Of a stretch of 64,000 nt of DNA, positions 1-7,458 are shown piece by piece; the stretch's first letter is position 1; each line of letters opens with the position of its first letter. The notes under the pieces were generated by a model. It had not been told where the DNA came from. It saw nothing but the letters and a program-made list of their open reading frames with translations, and made no database searches. Source of the stretch: Duganella dendranthematis (GTDB taxonomy: Bacteria; Pseudomonadota; Gammaproteobacteria; Burkholderiales; Burkholderiaceae_D); contig NZ_CP051684.1 in assembly GCF_012849375.1 (NCBI RefSeq), forward strand, positions 1,860,001 to 1,924,000. The letters run 5' to 3'. The position numbers and the translations under genes were made by a program.

Positions 1-335
1 TGGGTCTGCTGCTTGAAGCCGGCTTCCTGTTTCATTTCGCTCAGGTTGTCGCGGTCCAGCACGTTGAAGCGATTGCTCTGCTGCAGGTGCGAGATCAGCA
101 CCGTCTTGGCCTGGCTGCCCAGACGGTCGACGCCGTCCGAGAAGATGCCGCGCATGAAGCTGGAACGGTTGTCGAACTTGCCGACCGCGATCGGCGAACG
201 TGGACCCGCGTATGGCTTGGTGGCGCTGGCCGTGGTGGCCACGGCGACCGCCTGCGAACTTTCGGTGGCGCAGCCGGCCAGTGCCGAAACGGCCATGACG
301 GTCGCCAGCATCTGGATGGTTTTCATCTTTTTCAT
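1..335 (-). CDS. CsgG/HfaB-family lipoprotein, N-terminal part (cut by window edge)
   Basis: Only the first 111 codons are in the window; the gene runs off the left edge. The start at 335 follows an AGGGA ribosome site and opens a lipoprotein signal peptide with the lipobox LAGC around residue 20, so the product should be an outer-membrane lipoprotein. After a Ser/Ala/Thr-rich linker comes a segment beginning GPRSPIAVGKFDNRSSF and reaching NVLDRDNL, which matches the start of the CsgG/HfaB fold (curli secretion and holdfast-anchor proteins). In many proteobacteria such proteins are encoded with small DUF4810 and DUF799 lipoproteins; any such partners would lie outside the window. The family call rests on this N-terminal segment only, so whether it is a true secretion pore or a relative with another envelope role is open. 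Confidence 0.75.
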   Translation of the reverse strand, partial: MKKMKTIQMLATVMAVSALAGCATESSQAVAVATTASATKPYAGPRSPIAVGKFDNRSSFMRGIFSDGVDRLGSQAKTVLISHLQQSNRFNVLDRDNLSEMKQEAGFKQQT

Positions 336-433
336 TATTTTCCCTGTAGTGAACTGGATTCTTGCCTAACAACAAAGAATTCCAAGGGGAAATTTTATAG
401 AGTTTTGCCGCTAGGAATCTATCCAATAGTCAC

Positions 434-1312
434 TCAGAACAACGCTTGCAGGACAATGTCGTGCAGGTGCTGGGCCGGTGGACTTAGGTGGGGCTCGGCG
501 CGGTACAGGCGCAGGCCGATGTCGGGCAGTGGCGGCAACGATGGCGCGTCCAGCAGGCGCAGCGATGGCGGCAGGCCAACGGCGGTGCGCACCGTTACGC
601 CCAATCCGGCCGCCACCGCCGCCCATACGCCGGACAAGCCGGGACTGGTGAAGACGATGCGCCACGGGATGCCTGCCTCGTCCAGCGCGCGCGTGGCGGC
701 GGCGCGCATCACGCATGGGGCGTCCAGCATCACCAGCGGCAGCGGTTCTGCTGCAGTGCCGGCGGCGAGTGCGGGGGCGAGGCGCGCCTCGTCAGCGGCG
801 CCGATCCAGCGCATGTTGAGCCGGCCGGCGTCCACCACGTGCGGCGCGACGACGCCGCCCTCCCAGGCCAACGCCATGTCCAGCCGGCCGCTGTTCAACA
901 ATTCCATCAACTCGGCGTTGCGCGCTGCGCGGGCTTCGATACGCACGCGCGGATGCACGCGGGCGTAGCGGCCCAGCACTTCCGTCAGCACGTGTTCGCC
1001 GAAATCCTGCTGGATACCGAGCCGCACGCTGCCGGCCAGTGCGGCGCCACGCACCGCATTGGCGGCTTCGTCGTTCAGTTCCAGCAGGCGGCGCGCATAG
1101 CCCAGCAGCGATTCGCCGGCAGGCGTGGGGACCATGCCGCGTCCTTCCTTGCGCAGCACCGGCATGCCCAGCTGGTCTTCCAGCTTTTTCAATTGGGCGC
1201 TGACGGCGGAGGTGGAGCGGCCAAGCTTGTCGGCCGCCTTGGCGAAGCTGCCCATGTCGACACCAGTGACGAAGGTGCGCAAGACGTCGAGGTCAAAGGT
1301 CAGGCGGCGCAT
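434..1312 (-). CDS. LysR-family transcriptional regulator
   Basis: The 292-residue product has the normal LysR length. Residues 1-65 form the winged helix-turn-helix (LDVLRTFVTGVDMGSFAKAA, then SAVSAQLKKLEDQLG), and residues 90-290 are the periplasmic-binding-like effector domain. It is transcribed divergently from the DUF4865 gene at 1412 across 99 bases. That is the standard arrangement for a LysR protein controlling its neighbour and itself. The intergenic gap holds a dyad, TCCTGA-TTT-TCAGGA, that could be its operator. The inducer cannot be told from sequence. Confidence 0.93.
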   Translation of the reverse strand: MRRLTFDLDVLRTFVTGVDMGSFAKAADKLGRSTSAVSAQLKKLEDQLGMPVLRKEGRGMVPTPAGESLLGYARRLLELNDEAANAVRGAALAGSVRLGIQQDFGEHVLTEVLGRYARVHPRVRIEARAARNAELMELLNSGRLDMALAWEGGVVAPHVVDAGRLNMRWIGAADEARLAPALAAGTAAEPLPLVMLDAPCVMRAAATRALDEAGIPWRIVFTSPGLSGVWAAVAAGLGVTVRTAVGLPPSLRLLDAPSLPPLPDIGLRLYRAEPHLSPPAQHLHDIVLQALF

Positions 1313-1349
1313 TGATCATCCTGTTTTTCTGAAGTGTCTATCAAAATAT

Positions 1350-1364
1350 TCCTGATTTTCAGGA
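1350..1364. promoter_or_regulatory. Candidate LysR operator dyad
   Basis: A perfect 6-base inverted repeat, TCCTGA and TCAGGA around TTT, lies midway between the divergent LysR gene and the DUF4865 gene. LysR proteins usually bind dyads in such positions. The spacing is not the textbook T-N11-A, so this is only a candidate. Confidence 0.4.
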
Positions 1365-1411
1365 TTAAGATAGGACGGTATCGTGGCGGTGTCAATCAAA
1401 AGGAGACTTTC

Positions 1412-1978
1412 ATGATCGCGATGCAATATAGCTTTGTGCTGCCGGGGGATTACGATATGGCGGTGGTGCGGGAGCGCATCGCGACCAAGGGGCCGTTGCT
1501 GGATGAGTTGCCGGGTTTGGTCTTCAAGGCGTATCTGCATGCGTCGGCGCCGGAGAAGACGTATGCACCATTTTATCTGTGGCGCGATGAGGAGGCGATG
1601 CACGGCTTCCTGAATAGTCCCGCGTTTGCCGGCGTGGCGCGGGCGTTCGGCTGGCCGTCGGTGAAGACGTGGACGCCGTGGCAGGCGACGGTGGGAGACG
1701 GTATCCGTGAGGCGCGCTTTGCGACGCGCAGCAGCGCGGTGATTGCGCCGTATGCGGCATTGGCCGAACTGCGCTTGCAGGAAGAGGCGTATGCGCAGCA
1801 GGCCTTGGCGCTGGGCGCGCTGGCGGTGGTGATCGGCTTCGAGCCGGTGACGTGGACAATTGCGCGCTTGGTGCTGTGGCGCGATGCGGCGGCCAGCGAG
1901 GCTATGCCGGTAGCGCTGCACGGCGGCGCGGACGTCAAGCGCTACGACGTCGGCCACCTGTCGGCGCCCGGCGCGTGA
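1412..1978 (+). CDS. DUF4865-family protein
   Basis: The start at 1412 is preceded by AAGGAGAC, a strong ribosome site, and removes an unlikely upstream extension. The 188-residue product opens with MIAMQYSFVLPGDYDM and has no signal peptide or membrane segment. It resembles the DUF4865 family (small cytoplasmic proteins often found beside LysR regulators; function unknown). Its second half contains an ordinary mixed alpha/beta sequence without obvious catalytic motifs. The divergent LysR gene probably controls it. Family membership is from memory of the N-terminal pattern and the gene neighbourhood. Confidence 0.75.
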   Translation: MIAMQYSFVLPGDYDMAVVRERIATKGPLLDELPGLVFKAYLHASAPEKTYAPFYLWRDEEAMHGFLNSPAFAGVARAFGWPSVKTWTPWQATVGDGIREARFATRSSAVIAPYAALAELRLQEEAYAQQALALGALAVVIGFEPVTWTIARLVLWRDAAASEAMPVALHGGADVKRYDVGHLSAPGA

Positions 1979-2081
1979 TTGCTGGCTTAGCGGCGCTCGG
2001 CGGGCAGGTCGCGGGCGGTGCGGGCCGGCTGCCGACGGCGGCGAACGGGCGGTAGTAGGCGGCGCGGGGGTCGGCGGACAG

Positions 2082-3533
2082 CTAGCGCAGCAGCTGCAGC
2101 ACCTGTTTCGGCAGCGCGTTGGCTTGCGCGACGATCGCGGCGCCGGCCTGGCTGAGCACATCGCTGCGCGTCATCTGCGTCGCTTCAATCGCGTAGTCGG
2201 TGTCCATGATGCGCGAACGCGCCGTCGACAAATTGTCGGCCGTATTGGCCGCATTGCTGGCGGCCGCCGTCAGCCGGTTATTGACCGCGCCCAGCGTCGC
2301 ACGGACATCATCCACCTGCGCCAGTTTGGCATCGAGATAATCCATCGCGTCGCTGGCGCCGCTGTGGGTCGATAAATCCATCGGCGGTTCGCCCGGCGTC
2401 GAGATATTCTGCATTACCAGCTCCGGCGGCCCAACCACCACCGAAGGCTGCGTGCCTGCCACCAGCCCCGCCTTGGCCGGATTGGCGCCGCTGATGCGCA
2501 TCGTGTGACTGCCCGGCCGCGCCGCTTCGGTAATGGCCAGCGCACCTTTGTTCGCACCCGGCGTCAAGCCCAACGACGCCAGCGCGCCGGCCGACGATTC
2601 GCTCAGCACAATATCGCGGCCGTCGGCGGCGGTCAGCGTCAGCGTGCCGCCACTGGCGCTGGCGCTCACGCCGACGCCCGTCGCACTGATGGCGGCAGCG
2701 GCATCGGCAGCGCGCGCCGCAGCCGTGGCGCCGGAAATCGCGCCGACCGCCACTCCGTTCACCGTCAACGTGCCACTCCCGAGCGTGCCGCTGGCGCCCA
2801 CCGCGCCGCTCACCGTGGTGACGGCGGAAGCGGAAATGCCGTCGATACTGGCGGCATTCACCGCCGCCGCCAGCGCATACGCGCTATCGGCCCCCTGCCC
2901 CGGCAGCGCGCCCGCCACCGACGCGCCCACCACGCCATTATTGATGTTCAGGTCGCCGTATTGCAGTGCGCCGAGAACGGCGGTGCCGGCGGCGCTGGAC
3001 TGCTGCGGAGCGATGTTCACCAAGCCGCGCGAGGTGCCGGGCATCAGCACCGCCTGCGGAATGCGCAACGCCACCGTCTGGCCGGATTGCGACCCCACCT
3101 GCAACTGCTCGGAAAACGAACCGTCCAGCAGCCGCCGGTCATTGAAGCGGGTGTCGTCGACGATATCGACGTTGGCCGCCACCAGCGCATCGACTTCCTG
3201 CTGGATCGACTGCCGATCGAGTTTGTTGTTGGTGTCATTGGCCGCCTGCACCGCCAGCTCGCGCATGCGCTGATAGTTCTCGGTCAACTGGCCGGCCGCG
3301 CCGTCGGCAACCTGCACGAGCGAAATGCCATCATTGATATTTTGCGTCGCCCGATGCAGGCCGTTGATCTGCGCCGTCATGCGATCGCCGATCGCCTGTC
3401 CGGCCGCGTCATCGCTGGCCGAATTGATGCGCAACCCGCTCGACAGCCGCTGCACGTGCACGGCCAGATCCGCGCTCGAACGCGCATAACTGCGTTGGGC
3501 ATTGAGCGACTCGAGGTTGGTGTTGATCTGCAT
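2082..3533 (-). CDS. fliC: Flagellin
   Basis: The product (483 residues from the ATG at 3533) begins MQINTNLESLNAQRSYARSS, and its first 150 residues are the conserved D0/D1 flagellin segment. The last 100 residues form the matching C-terminal D1/D0 segment (NAANTADNLSTARSRI to LPKQVLQLLR). The middle, roughly residues 170-390, is an Ala/Gly/Ser/Thr-rich variable domain that would face outward on the filament. Exported flagellins have no cleaved signal, and none is seen. No other flagellar structural gene is in the window, so this is an isolated flagellin, perhaps one of several. A sigma-28 promoter lies just upstream. An in-frame TTG extension to 3551 is less likely because flagellins classically start at the MxIN motif. 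Confidence 0.93.
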   Translation of the reverse strand: MQINTNLESLNAQRSYARSSADLAVHVQRLSSGLRINSASDDAAGQAIGDRMTAQINGLHRATQNINDGISLVQVADGAAGQLTENYQRMRELAVQAANDTNNKLDRQSIQQEVDALVAANVDIVDDTRFNDRRLLDGSFSEQLQVGSQSGQTVALRIPQAVLMPGTSRGLVNIAPQQSSAAGTAVLGALQYGDLNINNGVVGASVAGALPGQGADSAYALAAAVNAASIDGISASAVTTVSGAVGASGTLGSGTLTVNGVAVGAISGATAAARAADAAAAISATGVGVSASASGGTLTLTAADGRDIVLSESSAGALASLGLTPGANKGALAITEAARPGSHTMRISGANPAKAGLVAGTQPSVVVGPPELVMQNISTPGEPPMDLSTHSGASDAMDYLDAKLAQVDDVRATLGAVNNRLTAAASNAANTADNLSTARSRIMDTDYAIEATQMTRSDVLSQAGAAIVAQANALPKQVLQLLR

Positions 3534-3576
3534 GGGCGCGCGCGGTTCCAAGCGCCGAATTACGCTTGTCGTCTAA

Positions 3577-3603
3577 TTAACGGCAAAGCAGGAAAAGACT
3601 TGA
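3577..3603 (-). promoter_or_regulatory. Sigma-28 (FliA) promoter of the flagellin gene
   Basis: Read on the reverse strand, the -35 element TCAAGTCT is followed after exactly 11 bases by the -10 element GCCGTTAA. The sigma-28 consensus is TAAAGTTT-N11-GCCGATAA, so this matches 6 of 8 and 7 of 8 positions with the right spacing. The -10 box ends 43 bases before the flagellin ATG, and the site fits wholly in the gap after the Sel1 gene. This would make the flagellin a late-class flagellar gene. Confidence 0.75.
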
Positions 3604-3612
3604 ACCGGGCGC

Positions 3613-5208
3613 TTAGCCCGGCGAGGCGTCCATGCGCTCACGCAGCAGCGCGAGTTGGGCCGGCTCCATGCGGCTGGCGGCGTTGGGCAGGTAGCGCGCG
3701 GCGGCGTTGAAACCGGCGCGGGCGGCCATGGTCAGCCACATCCAGGCCTGGCTGGCGTCCGCGTGCACGCCCTGCCCGGCCAGATACATCAGGCCCAGGT
3801 TGAACTGCGCCCGCACGTGTCCCTGGCTGGCAGCCTGCAGATACCAGTGATGCGCCTGCGCGTAATCGCGCGGCACGCCGAGGCCATTGTCATAGCGCAG
3901 GCCCAGCGCAAACTGCGCCTGCGTGTGATTCTGCTCGGCCGCCTTGCGATACCATTGCGTGGCCTGCACGCTATCCGGTTGCGGGCCGTCGTCGTTATCG
4001 AACAGCAGGCCAAGACTGTACTGGGCGGCCGCATAATCCTGCTCGGCCGCGCGCCGGTACCAGCCCATCGCCTTGCGATAGTCCTGCGGCACGCCGCGTC
4101 CCGTCTCGTAGCGCAGACCGAGGTCGAACTGCGCCCGCAAATGCCCCTGGTCGGCCGCCTTGCGGTACCAGAAAATCGCCTCCTGGTGATCCATCATCAC
4201 GCCATGGCCGGCGTCGTACAGCATGCCGAGGTGATACTGCGCGCCGGGGAAACCCTGCTCCGCCGCCTTGCGATACCAGAGCTGCGCCTGTTCGTAATCC
4301 TGCTCCACGCCCTGGCCATGGTCGTAGCGCAGGCCGAGGTTATTCTGCGCCGCCGCGTGTCCCTGCTCGGCTGCCTTGCGATACCAGTCCAGCGCCTTCT
4401 GCTCGTCGCGCGGCACGCCCTGGCCGTTATCGTAGATCAGGCCCAGATTGAACTGCGAACTCGCATGGTCCTGCTCCGCCGCGCGGCGATACCACAGGAT
4501 GGCCTTTTGTGAATCCTGCGCGATGCCGTCGCCTTTATCGAAGCGCAGCGCCAGATTGAACTGCGCCGGCGCATAGCCCTGGTCGGCCGCCTTGCGATAC
4601 CACGACAGCGCCTGCCCTACGTCCTGCTGCACGCCCTGACCATTGTCGTAACGCAGGCCGAGATTGAACTGCGCGCGCGCATAGCCCTGCTCCGCCGCCT
4701 TGCGATACCAGAAAATGGCCTGCTTGAAGTCCTGCGGCACGCCCTTGCCGGTGTCGTACATCATACCGAGATTATTCTGCGCGCCGGCGTCGCCCTGCTC
4801 GGCCGCCTTGCTGAACCACAGCATGGCCTGCTGCGTATCGTTCGGCACACCCTGGCCCTTGGCGTACAGCCAGCCCAGGTTGTATTGCGCGGCCGCATAA
4901 CCCTGCTCCGCCGCCTTGCGATACCACGCCGCCGCTTCCTCGAAATTCTGCTCGACGCCCTGGCCCTTCTGATACATCACGCCCAGGTTGTACTGCGCGT
5001 GCTCCAGCCCCGATTGCGCGGCCTGGCGATACCACACCACCGCCAGCTCATAGCTCTGCGCCACGCCCTGGCCATTGAAGTACATAAAGCCCAGGCTATG
5101 CTGGGCATTGGCGATACCGCGCTCAGCCAGTCCCTTCACGCGCAGGAATTCTGCGGTGTACGTGCTGCCGTTACTGGCGTCGGCTTCGTTGGGACCGTAC
5201 TTCGTCAT
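3613..5208 (-). CDS. Sel1-repeat protein of 13 tandem units
   Basis: The 531-residue product has about 33 leading residues and then thirteen consecutive 36-residue Sel1 units (pattern AQxxLGxxYxxGxGVxxDxxxAxxWYRKAAEQG), with a short capping helix at the end. There is no signal peptide or membrane segment, so it should be cytoplasmic. Sel1 arrays are protein-protein interaction superhelices. Its ATG overlaps the TGA of the upstream REC-PAS-GGDEF-EAL gene (TGATG at 5206-5210), so the two are translationally coupled, and it is likely a scaffold or partner of that c-di-GMP enzyme. The DNA is a near-regular 108-base repeat, which may allow unit gain or loss. The partner role is inferred from coupling only. 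Confidence 0.92.
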   Translation of the reverse strand: MTKYGPNEADASNGSTYTAEFLRVKGLAERGIANAQHSLGFMYFNGQGVAQSYELAVVWYRQAAQSGLEHAQYNLGVMYQKGQGVEQNFEEAAAWYRKAAEQGYAAAQYNLGWLYAKGQGVPNDTQQAMLWFSKAAEQGDAGAQNNLGMMYDTGKGVPQDFKQAIFWYRKAAEQGYARAQFNLGLRYDNGQGVQQDVGQALSWYRKAADQGYAPAQFNLALRFDKGDGIAQDSQKAILWYRRAAEQDHASSQFNLGLIYDNGQGVPRDEQKALDWYRKAAEQGHAAAQNNLGLRYDHGQGVEQDYEQAQLWYRKAAEQGFPGAQYHLGMLYDAGHGVMMDHQEAIFWYRKAADQGHLRAQFDLGLRYETGRGVPQDYRKAMGWYRRAAEQDYAAAQYSLGLLFDNDDGPQPDSVQATQWYRKAAEQNHTQAQFALGLRYDNGLGVPRDYAQAHHWYLQAASQGHVRAQFNLGLMYLAGQGVHADASQAWMWLTMAARAGFNAAARYLPNAASRMEPAQLALLRERMDASPG

Positions 5209-7454
5209 CAGGCCTGAATCGCGATCATTGCAGGTTCATATTCCGCCATCGTCACCGGCGATGCATAACGGCGATTCTGCTCATGCAGCACATCGATAAA
5301 GCTCTCCAGCGAAATCGGGCGGTGGTACAGATAGCCCTGCATCGTGGTGCAGCCGTTGGCTTCCAGGTAGCGCGATTGCACATCGGTCTCCACGCCTTCC
5401 GCCACCAGGTGCAGCCCGAGTCCGCGCGCGATCGAGATGATCGCCAGGATCACCGGATAGTGGCCGTTTTCGTCGTGGATCTCCTTGACGAAGGACTGGT
5501 CGATCTTGATGGTGTGGATCGGGAAGCGGTGCAGATACGCCAGCGATGAATAGCCGGTGCCGAAATCGTCGATCGCCACCGACACGCCCAGCTGGCACAA
5601 TTTGTTCAGCTGCTCGATCGCATATTGCGGATTGCGGATGCAGATATTCTCGGTGATCTCGACCTCGATCTGCGCCGGCGAAATGCCGTAGCGCGTCAGC
5701 GCGCCGCGCATCTTCTCGAAGAAGTCGCCGCGATCCAGATACTGCGGCGACAAATTCAGCGACAGGCGAATCGACTCGCCGCCAGCCGCATTCCATTGCA
5801 GCAGGTCGCGGCACAAGGCGCCCAGCATCCAGTCGGAGATCGGCAGCATCAGGCCATTCTCTTCGGCAAACGGCAGGAACTCGCCGGCCGACAGCAAACC
5901 GCGCTGCGGGTGGTTCCAGCGCATCAGCCCTTCCGCGCCGATGATGCGGCCGGTGGCCACATCCAACTGCGGCTGATAATACATTTCCAGCTCGTTATGC
6001 TCCAGCGCCTTGCGCAACGCCTGTTCCAGCGCGATCTTCTGGTGCGACACATCCAGCATCGAGTTGTGATAGAAGCTGTGGCCATTCTTGCCCAGCGCTT
6101 TCACCTGATACATGGCGATGTCCGCATGGCGCAGCAGCTCGTCGATGGTCTCGCCGTCGGTCGGGTAAATCGCGATGCCAATCGAAGCCGAGATATGCAC
6201 CTCATGCCCATCCAGGTCGAACGGCCGTTGCAGGCTTTCCAGGAACTTGTCGGCGATGGCCTTGGCGTCCTGGCGGTCGCGCAGTTCCGGCAGCACGATG
6301 GTGAATTCGTCGCCGCCCTGGCGCGCCAGCGTATCGCCGCGGCGCAGGCAGTCCTTGAGGCGCGTGGCTACCTGTTGCAGCAGCTCGTCGCCTTTGACGT
6401 GGCCCAGCGTATCGTTGACCAGCTTGAAGCGGTCCAGATCGACGAACATCACCGCCAGCTCGGTTAGTTTGCGCTTGGCCTGGATCACGGCCAGGCCAAG
6501 ACGGTCCTTGAACAGCATGCGGTTCGGCAGGTCGGTCAGGATGTCGTGATAGGCCTGGTACGAAATCACTTCCTCGGCGCGCTTGCGGTCCGTGATGTCG
6601 CGCGCCACGCCGTAGGTGCCGAAGAACTCGCGCGTCTTCACTTCGTGGTCGGGAATGTGCATGCCGATCGCGTTCAGGGAAATCGTCATCAGCGTGTTGT
6701 TGAAGGTGCGCTCGACGCCACCGCCGGCGCCGGAGCCGGGATGGCACTTGAGGCGCAGCTCGACGTTGCGCGACGCCCGTTCATCAACGCGGCGTTCGTT
6801 GAACGCATAGCGCGCGCGCTCCTGGTCTTCATCGTGCACCAGCACCGAGTAGTGGCGGCCGATCAGCTCTTCGCGCGTAAAGCCCAGCAATTGCTGCACG
6901 CGGTCATTCACAAACGTGAACTTGCCTTCGTGGTTCAGCGTGTAGATGATGTCCGGCGACGAGTCCACCAGGTAGCGGTACATCTTCTCCGAGTTTTCCA
7001 GCTGGCCGGCGATGCGCTCGTTCTCGACCGCCAGTTGACGCTTCTGCAGCGCGTTCTTGACGGTCTTGAGCAACTCCTCGCGGCTGTACGGCTTGCGCAG
7101 GTAGTCGTAGGCGCCGCGCTTCAAAGCGCCGATGGCCGCTTCGATGCCGACATCACCGCTCATCATGATCACATCGCAATCGATGTCGCGGGCGTTGATG
7201 TAATCCATGATCTCATGCCCGCTCATATCGGGCAGACGCAGGTCGAGCAGGATCAGATCGAATTTCAGCTTGGTTAGCTGGGCCAGCGCCTCGCTGCCGC
7301 AGGTGGCGGTCACCAGGTGGTAATCGCGGTCACGCAGCAGCTCATACAACGATGACAGCAAACGCGGTTCATCATCGACAAGCAGGAGACGGGGACGGTT
7401 ATCAGAAGTCAAAGCTTCGACGGGGGCTAGGTCGAAAGAGTTCAGGTTCATCAT
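5208..7454 (-). CDS. Response regulator with PAS, GGDEF and EAL domains (c-di-GMP turnover)
   Basis: Domain order in 748 residues: receiver (about 22-140, phospho-acceptor Asp71 in LILLDLRLPDM), PAS (about 155-275), GGDEF (intact GGDEF at 380-384) and EAL (about 485-735). The EAL signature reads EGL at 508-510, an accepted variant keeping the metal-binding Glu. The motifs EITEN, IDDFGTGYSSL, KIDQSFV and AEGVET are present, so phosphodiesterase activity is plausible. Both c-di-GMP synthesis and hydrolysis are therefore possible, under control of phosphorylation and the PAS input. It starts 4 bases after the stop of the HDOD-kinase gene and overlaps the Sel1 gene. The kinase is the obvious phosphodonor, though this is inferred. 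A second Met directly follows the first, so the start could be one codon later. Confidence 0.95.
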   Translation of the reverse strand: MMNLNSFDLAPVEALTSDNRPRLLLVDDEPRLLSSLYELLRDRDYHLVTATCGSEALAQLTKLKFDLILLDLRLPDMSGHEIMDYINARDIDCDVIMMSGDVGIEAAIGALKRGAYDYLRKPYSREELLKTVKNALQKRQLAVENERIAGQLENSEKMYRYLVDSSPDIIYTLNHEGKFTFVNDRVQQLLGFTREELIGRHYSVLVHDEDQERARYAFNERRVDERASRNVELRLKCHPGSGAGGGVERTFNNTLMTISLNAIGMHIPDHEVKTREFFGTYGVARDITDRKRAEEVISYQAYHDILTDLPNRMLFKDRLGLAVIQAKRKLTELAVMFVDLDRFKLVNDTLGHVKGDELLQQVATRLKDCLRRGDTLARQGGDEFTIVLPELRDRQDAKAIADKFLESLQRPFDLDGHEVHISASIGIAIYPTDGETIDELLRHADIAMYQVKALGKNGHSFYHNSMLDVSHQKIALEQALRKALEHNELEMYYQPQLDVATGRIIGAEGLMRWNHPQRGLLSAGEFLPFAEENGLMLPISDWMLGALCRDLLQWNAAGGESIRLSLNLSPQYLDRGDFFEKMRGALTRYGISPAQIEVEITENICIRNPQYAIEQLNKLCQLGVSVAIDDFGTGYSSLAYLHRFPIHTIKIDQSFVKEIHDENGHYPVILAIISIARGLGLHLVAEGVETDVQSRYLEANGCTTMQGYLYHRPISLESFIDVLHEQNRRYASPVTMAEYEPAMIAIQA

Positions 7455-7458
7455 GGCC

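Noticed and set aside
87..1315. Forward frames opposite the lipoprotein and LysR genes
   Set aside because: Low-complexity Arg/Ala translations that ignore the intact LysR gene on the other strand.
3700..5110. Regular 108-base periodicity as a possible CRISPR or satellite array
   Set aside because: The units are in-frame coding repeats of a Sel1 protein, not short identical repeats with unique spacers.
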